A DNA stretch of 64,000 nucleotides. Source: Streptomyces sp. NBC_01429 (GTDB lineage Bacteria; Actinomycetota; Actinomycetes; Streptomycetales; Streptomycetaceae). This document shows positions 34,592 to 42,533 of the stretch, piece by piece; position 1 is the first letter of the stretch, and every line of letters begins with the position of its first letter. Below the pieces are notes generated by a model, which was given only the letters and a program-made list of their open reading frames with translations, had not been told where the DNA came from and searched no databases. The translations under genes were made by a program, and so were the position numbers. The stretch spans positions 4,620,501 to 4,684,500 of the forward strand of contig NZ_CP109599.1 in the NCBI RefSeq assembly GCF_036231945.1. Direction: 5' to 3'.

Positions 34592-35488
34592 ATGCATGCC
34601 TCCACCGTCAGAAACCTCCTGGTCCGCGGCATGATCGCGGGCGTGCTGGCCGGACTCTTCGCGTTCGCGCTGGCCTATTTCGCGGGCGAGCCCTCCGTAC
34701 GGGACTCGATCGCGCAGGAGGAGGCCAACTCCGCGCCGGCGCACCAGCACGGCGGAGCGGAGGAAGACTCAGCCGATTCACAGTCACAGGCAGGAGCAGA
34801 AGCAGGGGCAGGGGCAGAGGCGCACCAGCATGGTGACGAGGAGGAGGAGCTGGTCAGCAGGCCGGTGCAGTCGACGTTCGGACTGGCCACCGGAGTTCTG
34901 GTGTACGGGGTGGCCGTGGGCGGAATCGCCTCGCTGGTCTTCGCCGTGGGCCTGGGCCGGATCGGCCGGTTCGGCCCGAGAGCGACGGCGGCGATGATCG
35001 CGGGGGCCGCGTTCGTCACGGTCTGTCTGGTGCCGTTTCTGAAGTATCCGGCGAACCCTCCGGCGGTCGGTGATCCGGACACCATCGGCAGACGCACCGC
35101 GCTGTACTTCCTGATGATCCTCCTGAGCGTCCTGCTGGCGGTCGCCGCGATCATCGTGGGGAGACGTCTCGCGCCGCGGCTGGGCAACTGGAACGCGTCG
35201 CTCGCCGCCGGTGGCGGCTATGTCGTCGCCGTGGCCGTGGCGTGTCTGGTGCTGCCGGCCAACACCGACCCCATACCGGGGACGTTCCCGGCGGCGCTGC
35301 TCTGGGAGTTCAGGCTGTCGTCGATCGCCGTACAGGCGGTGCTGTGGACGGCCTTCGGGCTGATCTTCGGCGCGCTTGCCGGCGGGGCGCTCCGGTCGGG
35401 GCGGGCCGGGCAGACGACGGGCGGGGAAACGGCGGGCGGGGAAGGTGCGGCTGGTGTCGCGTCGGAGCCTGCCGGGTCGTCCGGCTGA
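34592..35488 (+). CDS. cbtA: cobalt transporter subunit CbtA
   Basis: 298-residue membrane protein with five or six predicted helices (LLVRGMIAGVLAGLFAFALAY, GLATGVLVYGVAVGGIASLVF, AAMIAGAAFVTVCLVPFL, ALYFLMILLSVLLAVAAIIV). Between the first two helices is a His/Glu-rich segment (HQHGGAEEDSADS ... EAHQHGDEEEE), a plausible metal-gathering loop that also contains a slippage-prone AGAEAGAGAEA run. It is the large subunit of the cobalt importer; the function is predicted from its B12-riboswitch control. The C-terminal Gly/Thr tail is low-complexity. Confidence 0.92.
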   Translation: MHASTVRNLLVRGMIAGVLAGLFAFALAYFAGEPSVRDSIAQEEANSAPAHQHGGAEEDSADSQSQAGAEAGAGAEAHQHGDEEEELVSRPVQSTFGLATGVLVYGVAVGGIASLVFAVGLGRIGRFGPRATAAMIAGAAFVTVCLVPFLKYPANPPAVGDPDTIGRRTALYFLMILLSVLLAVAAIIVGRRLAPRLGNWNASLAAGGGYVVAVAVACLVLPANTDPIPGTFPAALLWEFRLSSIAVQAVLWTAFGLIFGALAGGALRSGRAGQTTGGETAGGEGAAGVASEPAGSSG

Positions 35489-35562
35489 GCCGTCGCGTCG
35501 AGCCGTCGCGCGTTGAGCGGTTGCGCTGAGCCGTCGTGCTGAGCTGTTGCGCGTTCGAGGCC

Positions 35563-35593
35563 GGGGTCGGGGTCGGTCGCTGACCCCGACCCC
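35563..35593 (+). terminator. terminator after cbtA
   Basis: GGGGTCGGGGTC (35563-35574) pairs perfectly with GACCCCGACCCC (35582-35593), 7-base loop. Imperfect GAGCCGTCGCG-type repeats occupy the 35490-35550 stretch just before it. Confidence 0.8.
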
Positions 35594-35713
35594 GCCCCCG
35601 TTGCGTACGTCACGTGGCGTACGTACTGACGGGCATCGCGCCGCCGGGGCAGGGCGAGGGGGCGGCCAGTAGAGTTCGGGGTCGGTCTTCTCCCAGCTCA
35701 GAGGTGTACGGAA

Positions 35714-37135
35714 GTGAGTGTCCCGCCCCACGAGGCTCCCGCGTCGGACGCCGAGTCGTCCCCCCTGCCGCCGGTGACCGTCGTCGGTATCGGCGCCGAC
35801 GGCTGGACGGGGCTGTCCGGCGGCGCGTGGGAGGCGTTGCGGGCGGCCGAGGTGATCATCGGCGGGCCCCGCCAGTTGGAGCTGCTCCCCGAGGAGTGCG
35901 CGGGTGAGCGCGTGGCGTGGCCGTCGCCGTTGCGCCCGGCCGTTCCCGGGCTGCTGGCCGCCCATGCCGGACGGCGGATCGCCGTGCTGGCGAGCGGTGA
36001 CCCGATGTTCTACGGGATCGGGCGGGCCCTCGCCGAGGTGATGGGTGCCGAGGTGATGGGCGCCGGGGCGGTGGGTGCCGAGGTGGTGAGCGCCGGGGCG
36101 GTGGGCGCCGGGGCGTCGGGTGCTGGGACGGTGGGCGCCGGGGCGCTGCGTGTTCTGCCGCATCCGTCGTCCGTCTCGTACGCCTGCGCCCGGCTCGGCT
36201 GGCCGGTGGAGGACACGGAGGTCGTCACACTCGTCGGCCGCCCCACCGAGACGCTCGCCGCCGCGCTGCACGACGGACGCCGGGTGCTGGTCCTCAGCGC
36301 GGGCGCGGCCACACCGGCCGAGGTGGCGCGGCTGCTGCGTGAGCGGGGGTACGGGCCGAGCCGTATGCGCGTACTGGAACAGCTCGGCGCGGACCGCGAG
36401 CGGTGCGTGGACGGCCGTGCCGAGGAGTGGGCGGAGCCCGAGGGCGAACCGCTGAACGTCGTGGCGGTCGACTGCCGTCGCGCGCCCGGCGCGCCGCGCC
36501 TCGGCGCCGTACCCGGGCTGCCGGACGACGCGTACGAGCACGACGGTCAGCTCACCAAGCGTCATGTGCGCGCCGCGACGCTGGGCGCGCTGGCGCCGGC
36601 GCCGGGGGAACTGCTCTGGGACGTCGGCGGCGGGTCGGGCTCGATCGCGGTGGAGTGGATGCGTACGCACCATTCCTGCCGTGCGGTCTCCGTGGAACGC
36701 GATCCGGAGCGCGCCGAGCGCATCGGCCGCAACGCGCGGGCGCTCGGCGTCCCCGGGCTGCGCGTCGTCACCGGCGCCGCGCCCGCCGCGCTGGCGGAAC
36801 TGCCGGTGCCGGACGCGGTGTTCATCGGCGGCGGGCTCACGGTGCCCGGCCTGCTGGACGCCTGCTGGGAGGCGCTGCCCACGGGCGGGCGGCTGGTGGC
36901 CAATACGGTGACGCTGGAGTCCGAGGCGCTGCTGGCCGAGTGGTACCGCCGTTTCGGCGGGGACCTCGTACGGCTGGCGGTGGCGCACGCGGTGCCGGTG
37001 GGCGGGTTCACGGGGTGGCGGCAGGCGATGCCGGTGACGCAGTGGGCGGTGACGAAGGGGCTTGCGGAGCAGAAGAAGGGGCTTGCGGAGTCGCCTTCGG
37101 AGCCGCTTTCAGAAGGAGCGGGAGAAGAACGATGA
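35714..37135 (+). CDS. cobL: precorrin-6Y C5,15-methyltransferase (decarboxylating), CbiE-CbiT fusion
   Basis: 473 residues. N-terminal CbiE methyltransferase (VTVVGIGADGWTGLSGGAWEAL, AVLASGDPMFYGIGRALAEV) and C-terminal CbiT decarboxylase/methyltransferase (HVRAATLGALAPAPGELLWD, VGGGSGSIAVEWMR, VFIGGGLT). Together they methylate C5 and C15 and remove CO2 from the C12 acetate side chain of precorrin-6Y. Between AEVMG and ALRVLPHP an insert of about 33 residues is built from repeats of GAxxxGAGAVGA, encoded by a 15-30-bp DNA repeat (36046-36145); it is not in the family fold. ATGA overlap with cobM. Confidence 0.95.
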   Translation: MSVPPHEAPASDAESSPLPPVTVVGIGADGWTGLSGGAWEALRAAEVIIGGPRQLELLPEECAGERVAWPSPLRPAVPGLLAAHAGRRIAVLASGDPMFYGIGRALAEVMGAEVMGAGAVGAEVVSAGAVGAGASGAGTVGAGALRVLPHPSSVSYACARLGWPVEDTEVVTLVGRPTETLAAALHDGRRVLVLSAGAATPAEVARLLRERGYGPSRMRVLEQLGADRERCVDGRAEEWAEPEGEPLNVVAVDCRRAPGAPRLGAVPGLPDDAYEHDGQLTKRHVRAATLGALAPAPGELLWDVGGGSGSIAVEWMRTHHSCRAVSVERDPERAERIGRNARALGVPGLRVVTGAAPAALAELPVPDAVFIGGGLTVPGLLDACWEALPTGGRLVANTVTLESEALLAEWYRRFGGDLVRLAVAHAVPVGGFTGWRQAMPVTQWAVTKGLAEQKKGLAESPSEPLSEGAGEER

Positions 37136-37914
37136 CGGTGTACTTCATCGGCGCGGGTCCGGGCGCCGCCGACCTGATCACGATCCGGGGCGCGCGGCGG
37201 CTGGCGGCGTGCGGGGTCTGCCTGTACGCGGGCAGCCTCGTGCCGCGCGAGCTGCTGGCCGAGTGCCCGCCGGACGCGCGCCTGATCGATACGGCGCGGA
37301 TGGATCTGGACGGCATCACGGCGGAGCTGGTGCGGGCGCACGAGGAGGGCCACGACGTCGCCCGTCTCCACTCCGGCGACCCGTCCGTCTTCAGCGCCGT
37401 GGCCGAGCAGATGCGGCGGCTGGACGCGGCGGGCGTGCCGTACGAGGTGGTCCCGGGGGTCCCCGCCTTCGCGGCGGCGGCCGCCGCGCTGAAGCGCGAG
37501 CTGACCGTACCGACGGTCGGCCAGACGGTGATCCTCACGCGCGTCGCCCAGCAGGCCACACCCATGCCGGAGGGCGAGGACCTCGCCACGCTCGGCAAGA
37601 GCGGCGCGCTGCTGGTGCTGCACCTGGCGGCGCGGTACACGGACCGGGTGGTCGCCGAACTCCTCCCGCACTACGGCCCCGACTGCCCGGCCGCCGTCGT
37701 GGCGATGGCCAGCCGCCCCGACGAACTCGTCCTGCGCGGCACGCTCTCCGACATCGCGGACCGGGTGCGGGAGGCGGGCGTGGTGCGCACGGCGGTGATT
37801 CTGGTGGGGCGCACGCTGGGGGCGGAGCAGTTCCGTGACAGCCATCTGTACTCGGCGGCGCGGGACCGGGGCGGGGACGACGGGGGTGGCGGTGGCGGCG
37901 GCCATGAGTGCTGA
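37132..37914 (+). CDS. cobM: precorrin-4 C11-methyltransferase
   Basis: 260 residues, SAM-dependent methyltransferase of the corrin-ring family that methylates C11 of precorrin-4. MTVYFIGAGPGAADLITIRG carries the GxGxGxxD SAM start motif; YAGSLVP, HSGDPSVF and GVPAFAAAAAAL are family blocks. The stop of cobL overlaps its ATG (ATGA), so translation is coupled. A C-terminal Gly/Asp tail (RDRGGDDGGGGGGGHEC) ends the protein. A CRISPR fragment starts 90 bases downstream. Confidence 0.95.
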   Translation: MTVYFIGAGPGAADLITIRGARRLAACGVCLYAGSLVPRELLAECPPDARLIDTARMDLDGITAELVRAHEEGHDVARLHSGDPSVFSAVAEQMRRLDAAGVPYEVVPGVPAFAAAAAALKRELTVPTVGQTVILTRVAQQATPMPEGEDLATLGKSGALLVLHLAARYTDRVVAELLPHYGPDCPAAVVAMASRPDELVLRGTLSDIADRVREAGVVRTAVILVGRTLGAEQFRDSHLYSAARDRGGDDGGGGGGGHEC

Positions 37915-38002
37915 GGATTGTCCCGCCTCGGGGTGAATGCCGGATGCGGTGCAACGGGGCGTGGGCGGCGACGGCGGCGCGTAGGGTCGCAGGCCAGGCA
38001 GT

Positions 38003-38092
38003 GTGCGCCCCGCGCGTGCGGGGATGGTCCCGTCCACCGGTGCTCTCCGGCCGACAGGCGGTGGTGCTCCCCGCGCGTGCGGGGCTCGCTGC
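38003..38092 (+). CRISPR. two-repeat type I-E-like CRISPR remnant (one 32-bp spacer)
   Basis: Repeat 1 (38003-38031, 29 bp) begins GTGCGCCCCGCGCGTGCGGG and ends ATGGTCCC. Repeat 2 (38064-38092) begins GTGCTCCCCGCGCGTGCGGG and has a diverged end. The single spacer (38032-38063) is exactly 32 bp and the period is 61 bp, the type I-E signature. No cas genes or AT-rich leader are nearby. Confidence 0.8.
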
Positions 38093-38140
38093 CGGGGCCG
38101 AAGGGCGGCGTGGGCGGAGCGGTGTGACCGGGCGTCCCGC

Positions 38141-39301
38141 TCAGCCCCGTCCCACCACCGCCCCCGCCCTGTCGATGCAGATCACGTCGACCTCCACCGG
38201 CGCCCCCCGCAGCACCGCCAGTGCCTCGTCCCTCGCGCGCGCCGCCACCGCGTCGCCCAGCCGCACCGCCTGTGACTCGCACAGGCGCAGCGCCTCCAGG
38301 CCCGTGTTGGCAGCCGCCACCTCTGCCGCCAGGGCGGCGTCGGCGCCCGCGTTCGTCGCCAGTTCGGCCAGGAAGCCCTTGTCGACCTGGGAGCGGGCCG
38401 AGTGGAGGTCCAGGTGGCCGGCCGCCAGTTTGGAGAGTTTGGCGAAGCCTCCGCAGATGGTGAGGCGGTCGACCGGGTGGCGGCGGAGGTACTTCAGTAC
38501 CGCGCCCGCGAAGTCGCCCATATCGAGGAGCGCGTCCTCGGGGAGGTCGTGGACCGTCTGGACCGTCTTCTCGGACGTCGAGCCCGTGCAGCCCGCCACA
38601 TGGGTGCGGCCCGCCGCGCGTGCCACGTCCACGCCCCGGCGGATGGAGTCGATCCACGCCGAGCAGGAGTACGGGACGACGACGCCCGTCGTGCCGAGGA
38701 TCGACAGTCCGCCGAGGATGCCCAGCCGGGGGTTCCAGGTGGAGCGGGCGATCTCCTCGCCGTGGTCGACGGAGACGGTGATCTCGACGTCGCCCGTACC
38801 GCCGTGCCGGGCCGCGACGCGGGCCACGTGGGCGCGCATCAGTTCGCGGGGTACGGGGTTGATGGCCGGTTCGCCGACGTCCAGGGGGAGGCCGGGGCGG
38901 GTCACCGTACCCACGCCGGGGCCCGCGCGGAAGACGACGCCCGCGCCCGGCGGCAGCGGGCGGACGGTGACGCGGATGAGGGCGCCGTGGGTGACGTCCG
39001 GGTCGTCGCCCGCGTCCTTGACGACGGCCGCCGTCGCGGACCCGGCGGAGAGTTCCTCCGCCGCCAGCGCGAACGCCGGGGTCTGGCCCTTGGGCAGGGT
39101 GATCGTCACCGGATCGGGGAATTCCGCCGTGAGCAGGGCCGTGTACGCGGCCGTCGTCGCGGCCGTCGCGCACGCACCGGTCGTCCAGCCGTGGCGCAGC
39201 CCCGTGTGCTTGAGTTGGGCGTCGCGTCCGCCCGTAACCCGTTCATCCGTAACCCGCTCGCCCGCGGCCTGCCCGCCCGTGCCCCGTTCCCCTTCAGCCA
39301 T
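38141..39301 (-). CDS. cbiD: cobalt-precorrin-5B (C1)-methyltransferase CbiD
   Basis: 386 residues. CbiD is not a typical SAM-methyltransferase fold; its signature here is LRHGWTTGACATAATTAAY near the N-terminus, then NPRLGILGGLSILGTTGVVV and TICGGFAKLSKLAAGHLDLH. It methylates C1 after ring contraction. This enzyme belongs to the cobalt-early route, whereas CobG next door belongs to the oxygen-dependent route. GGGAGG lies just before ATG 39301, inside the divergent cobK coding sequence. Faces cobM with about 225 bases (CRISPR remnant) between. Confidence 0.95.
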   Translation of the reverse strand: MAEGERGTGGQAAGERVTDERVTGGRDAQLKHTGLRHGWTTGACATAATTAAYTALLTAEFPDPVTITLPKGQTPAFALAAEELSAGSATAAVVKDAGDDPDVTHGALIRVTVRPLPPGAGVVFRAGPGVGTVTRPGLPLDVGEPAINPVPRELMRAHVARVAARHGGTGDVEITVSVDHGEEIARSTWNPRLGILGGLSILGTTGVVVPYSCSAWIDSIRRGVDVARAAGRTHVAGCTGSTSEKTVQTVHDLPEDALLDMGDFAGAVLKYLRRHPVDRLTICGGFAKLSKLAAGHLDLHSARSQVDKGFLAELATNAGADAALAAEVAAANTGLEALRLCESQAVRLGDAVAARARDEALAVLRGAPVEVDVICIDRAGAVVGRG

Positions 39302-40106
39302 GAGAGACCTCCCTGTGACCGTGACCGTGCCCGAGACCGTGCCCGAGACCGGTGAACAGCCGCTCCACCTGCTGATCCTCGGAGGGACCACCGAGTCGCG
39401 CCGGCTGGCCGAGGCGCTTCACAGGCGTACCCGGTTCCGCGTCACCACGTCCCTCGCCGGGCGCGTCGCCCGGCCCGTGCCGCCGCCCGGGGACGTGCGC
39501 GTCGGCGGGTTCGGGGGCGCCGACGGACTGGCGCGCTGGCTGCGCGAACACCGCGTGGACGCGCTCATCGACGCCACCCACCCCTTCGCCGCGACCATCA
39601 GCCACAACGCGGCCCTCGCCGCCGCCTCCGCCCGTGTTCCCCTGCTCGCGCTGCGCCGCCCCTCCTGGGAACCGGTCGCGGGCGACGACTGGCGCACGGT
39701 CGGCTCCCTGGACGAGGCCGCCGAGACGCTGCGCGGACTCGGTGCCCGCAGGGTCTTCCTCACCACCGGGCGCATGGGGCTGGCCGCCTTCGCGCACCTC
39801 GACGGCCCCTGGTTCCTCGTACGGTCCGTGGACGCCCCGGAGCCGCCCTGTCCCGCGCGGACGGAAGTCCTGCTGGACAGAGGGCCCTTCACCCTCGACG
39901 GCGAGCGCGAGATCCTGCGCCGTCATCGCATCGACGCCGTCGTGACGAAGGACAGCGGCGGTGCGGCCACCGCGCCCAAGCTCACCGCGGCCCGCGAGGC
40001 GGGGGTCCCGGTCGTGGTCGTGCGACGGCCGCCCGTGCCGGAGGGGGTGGCCGTCGCGGAGACCGTCGAGGACGCGGTGGAGTGGGTGACTCACTTCTGC
40101 GGATAG
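39300..40106 (+). CDS. cobK: precorrin-6A reductase
   Basis: 268 residues from ATG 39300. NADPH-dependent enzyme reducing precorrin-6A (or cobalt-precorrin-6A). LLILGGTTESRRLAEAL near residue 25 binds the cofactor; DALIDATHPFAATISHNAAL is the family's central block and VTKDSGGAATAPKLTAA the substrate-binding loop. The start is uncertain: GTG at 39315 or 39321 is possible, no ribosome-binding site is visible for any, and the mRNA may be leaderless. ATG 39300 shares a CATG with the divergent cbiD start. It ends one base from the stop of the convergent cobIJ. Confidence 0.92.
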   Translation: MRDLPVTVTVPETVPETGEQPLHLLILGGTTESRRLAEALHRRTRFRVTTSLAGRVARPVPPPGDVRVGGFGGADGLARWLREHRVDALIDATHPFAATISHNAALAAASARVPLLALRRPSWEPVAGDDWRTVGSLDEAAETLRGLGARRVFLTTGRMGLAAFAHLDGPWFLVRSVDAPEPPCPARTEVLLDRGPFTLDGEREILRRHRIDAVVTKDSGGAATAPKLTAAREAGVPVVVVRRPPVPEGVAVAETVEDAVEWVTHFCG

Positions 40107-40107
40107 C

Positions 40108-41886
40108 TCACTTCTCGGGGTGGCTCACTTCTGAGGTGAGCGGCTCGGCGGTGGGCGGCTCGGAGGGGATCAGCCCGGCGGCGAGCGGCGGCTCGGCGGT
40201 GAGCGGCGCTGCGGGCAGCGGCTCCCCGGGGGCGTGGCTCTCCGGGTAGCGGCGCGGCGTCCAGACGATCTCTTCGCCGCCGCCCTCCTCGCCGCCACGC
40301 CGTACCGTCACCGTCTGCGAGGAGCCGACGATCAGGATCGTCCGCATGTCGACCTCGGCCGGGTCCAGGTCCGCCAGCCGTACGATCCGTACGCGCTCGC
40401 CCGCGCCGCCCACATCGCGTGCGACGACCACCGGGGTGTCCGGGGCGCGGTGCTCCAGCAGCAGTTCGCGGGCCTTGCCGACCTGCCAGGTGCGGCTGCC
40501 CGAGCCCGGGTTGTAGAGGGCCAGCACCAGATCGGCGCCCGCCGCCGCGTGCAGCCGTTCCGCGATGACCTCCCACGGCTTGAGCCGGTCGGAGAGCGAG
40601 AACACGGCGTAGTCGTGGCCCAGCGGGGCTCCGGCCCGCGCCGCCGCCGCGTTGGCGGCGGTCACGCCCGGGAGCACCCGTACGGGGATCGCCCGGTACG
40701 GATCGGCCGACGCCACCTCCAGCACGGCCGTGGCCATGGCGAAGACTCCCGGGTCGCCGCCCGAGACGACGGCCACGCGCCGGCCGCGCCGGGCCAGGTC
40801 GAGGGCGAACTCGGCGCGCTCCGACTCCACCTTGTTGTCGGATCCGTGCCGCTCCTGGCCGGGACGGACCGGAACACGGTCCAGATAGGTGGTGTAGCCC
40901 ACCAGGTCCTGGGCAGCGGCCAGCGCGCCGCGCGTCTCGGGCGTCAGCCACAGCGGACCCGCCGGGCCCGTCCCCACGACCACGACCTCGCCGACCGAAG
41001 CAACCGAAGCAACCGAAGCGGCCGAGGAAGCCGAGGAAGCCGAGGAAGGGGAGGAAGGGGAGGAGGCCGAGGGCTTCGCGTCCACCCGGCTCGGCAGCAC
41101 CGCCACCGAGAAGTACGGCACCGACTCCGGATCCGTGTCGGCCAGCGCACCCGTACGCTCGCCGCTCATCGTGGCCCGCTCCACGTACCGCGCGTCCGCC
41201 AGCCGGCCCGCCCGCTCGATCGCCCGCCGCACGGCCGGGAACGTCCGGCCGAGCTTCATCACGACGGCCGAGTCCGCCGATGCCAGCCGGGCCGTCAGCT
41301 CCTCCTCGGGCAGCGTGCCGGGCAGGACCGTCAGCACCTCCTCGCCCTCGACCAGCGGGGTGCCGAGCCGCGCGGCGGCGGCGCTCACCGACGTCACACC
41401 GGGGATGACCTCGGTCGGATAGCGGTCGGCCAGCCGCTTGTGCATGTGCATGTACGAGCCGTAGAAGAGCGGATCGCCCTCGGCGAGCACCGCGACCGTG
41501 CGCCCGGCGTCGAGATGCGCGGCGAGCCGGGCGGCGGACTCGGCGTAGAACTCGTCCATCGCGCCCTGGTAGCCGCCGGGGTGGTCGGTGGTGCCGGTGG
41601 TGACCGGATAGACCAGCGGTTCCTCGATGTGGTCAGCGCGCAGATGTTCCGCCGCTATGGAACGCGCGATGGAACGGCCGTGGCGCGCGCTGTGGTACGC
41701 GATCACTTCGGCCTCGGCGATGACCTGGACGGCCCGTACGGTCATCAGGGACGGGTCGCCGGGGCCGAGGCCGACCCCGTACAGGCGGCCCACGGGGAGT
41801 CCTGCGGGGAGTCCCTCGCCGGACTCGTCGGCGTCCAGGCGTCCCGGGCCGCCGGACTCGTTGGCGCTGTTGCTGTTCTCGGTCAT
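40108..41886 (-). CDS. cobIJ: fused precorrin-2 C20-methyltransferase / precorrin-3B C17-methyltransferase
   Basis: 592 residues combining two corrin methyltransferases. Residues 30-270 are CobI/CbiL (RLYGVGLGPGDPSLMTVRAV, VIPGVTSVSAAAARLGTPL), residues 310-550 CobJ/CbiH (GTGPAGPLWLTPETRGALAA, VVSGGDPGVFAMATAVLEV, SLSDRLKPWEVIAERL). They methylate C20 of precorrin-2 and drive ring contraction with C17 methylation. The linker is a low-complexity SSPSSPSSASSASSAASVASV run coded by a 9-12-bp repeat (40990-41070), and the C-terminal 50 residues repeat xAEPLTxxP. ATGA overlap with cobH upstream; convergent with cobK. Confidence 0.94.
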   Translation of the reverse strand: MTENSNSANESGGPGRLDADESGEGLPAGLPVGRLYGVGLGPGDPSLMTVRAVQVIAEAEVIAYHSARHGRSIARSIAAEHLRADHIEEPLVYPVTTGTTDHPGGYQGAMDEFYAESAARLAAHLDAGRTVAVLAEGDPLFYGSYMHMHKRLADRYPTEVIPGVTSVSAAAARLGTPLVEGEEVLTVLPGTLPEEELTARLASADSAVVMKLGRTFPAVRRAIERAGRLADARYVERATMSGERTGALADTDPESVPYFSVAVLPSRVDAKPSASSPSSPSSASSASSAASVASVASVGEVVVVGTGPAGPLWLTPETRGALAAAQDLVGYTTYLDRVPVRPGQERHGSDNKVESERAEFALDLARRGRRVAVVSGGDPGVFAMATAVLEVASADPYRAIPVRVLPGVTAANAAAARAGAPLGHDYAVFSLSDRLKPWEVIAERLHAAAGADLVLALYNPGSGSRTWQVGKARELLLEHRAPDTPVVVARDVGGAGERVRIVRLADLDPAEVDMRTILIVGSSQTVTVRRGGEEGGGEEIVWTPRRYPESHAPGEPLPAAPLTAEPPLAAGLIPSEPPTAEPLTSEVSHPEK

Positions 41887-42533
41887 TCCACTTCACTCGC
41901 GATCGCGTTGATGGCCGCCGCCGCGATGGCGCTGCCGCCGCGCCGCCCCCGTACGACCAGGTGTTCCAGCCCCGAGGGGTGCGCGGCCAGCGCGTCCTTG
42001 GACTCGGCCGCGCCGATGAAGCCGACCGGTACGCCGATGACGGCCGCCGGGCGCGGGGCGCCGGCCTCGATCATCTCCAGCAGCCGGAAGAGGGAGGTCG
42101 GCGCGTTGCCGACGGCCACGACCGAGCCCTCCAGCCGGTCCCGCCACAGCTCCATGGCGGCGGCGCTGCGCGTGGTGCCCAGTTCGGCGGCGAGCGCGGG
42201 GACGGCGGGGTCGGAGAGGGTGCACACGACGTCGTTGCCGGCCGGCAGCCGCTTGCGCGTGACTCCGCTGGCGACCATCGAGACGTCGCACAGGATCGGC
42301 GCGCCCGCGCGCAGGGCCTCGCGGGCGCGGGCCACCACGGTGGGCGTGAAGGCGAGATCGCGCACGAGGTCGACCATGCCGCAGGCGTGGATCATCCGCA
42401 CCGCGACCTGGGAGACGTCGGCGGGCAGCCCGGCGAGGTCCGCCTCGGCGCGGATCGTGGCGAAGGACTGGCGGTATATCTCCGCGCCGTCCTTCTCGTA
42501 GTCGAACACTGTGGACACTCCGGTCTCGCTCAT
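41883..42533 (-). CDS. cobH: precorrin-8X methylmutase
   Basis: 216 residues. Moves the C11 methyl group to C12 giving hydrogenobyrinate (or the cobalt form). FDYEKDGAEIYRQSFATIR, MVASGVTRKRLPAGNDV, AVGNAPTSLFRLLEMIEAG and VGFIGAAESKDALA are the expected blocks; the active-site histidine is in RMIHACGMVDL. The ATG at 42533 overlaps cobG's stop (ATGA) and its stop overlaps the cobIJ start, so cobG-cobH-cobIJ is one coupled unit. Confidence 0.95.
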   Translation of the reverse strand: MSETGVSTVFDYEKDGAEIYRQSFATIRAEADLAGLPADVSQVAVRMIHACGMVDLVRDLAFTPTVVARAREALRAGAPILCDVSMVASGVTRKRLPAGNDVVCTLSDPAVPALAAELGTTRSAAAMELWRDRLEGSVVAVGNAPTSLFRLLEMIEAGAPRPAAVIGVPVGFIGAAESKDALAAHPSGLEHLVVRGRRGGSAIAAAAINAIASEVE

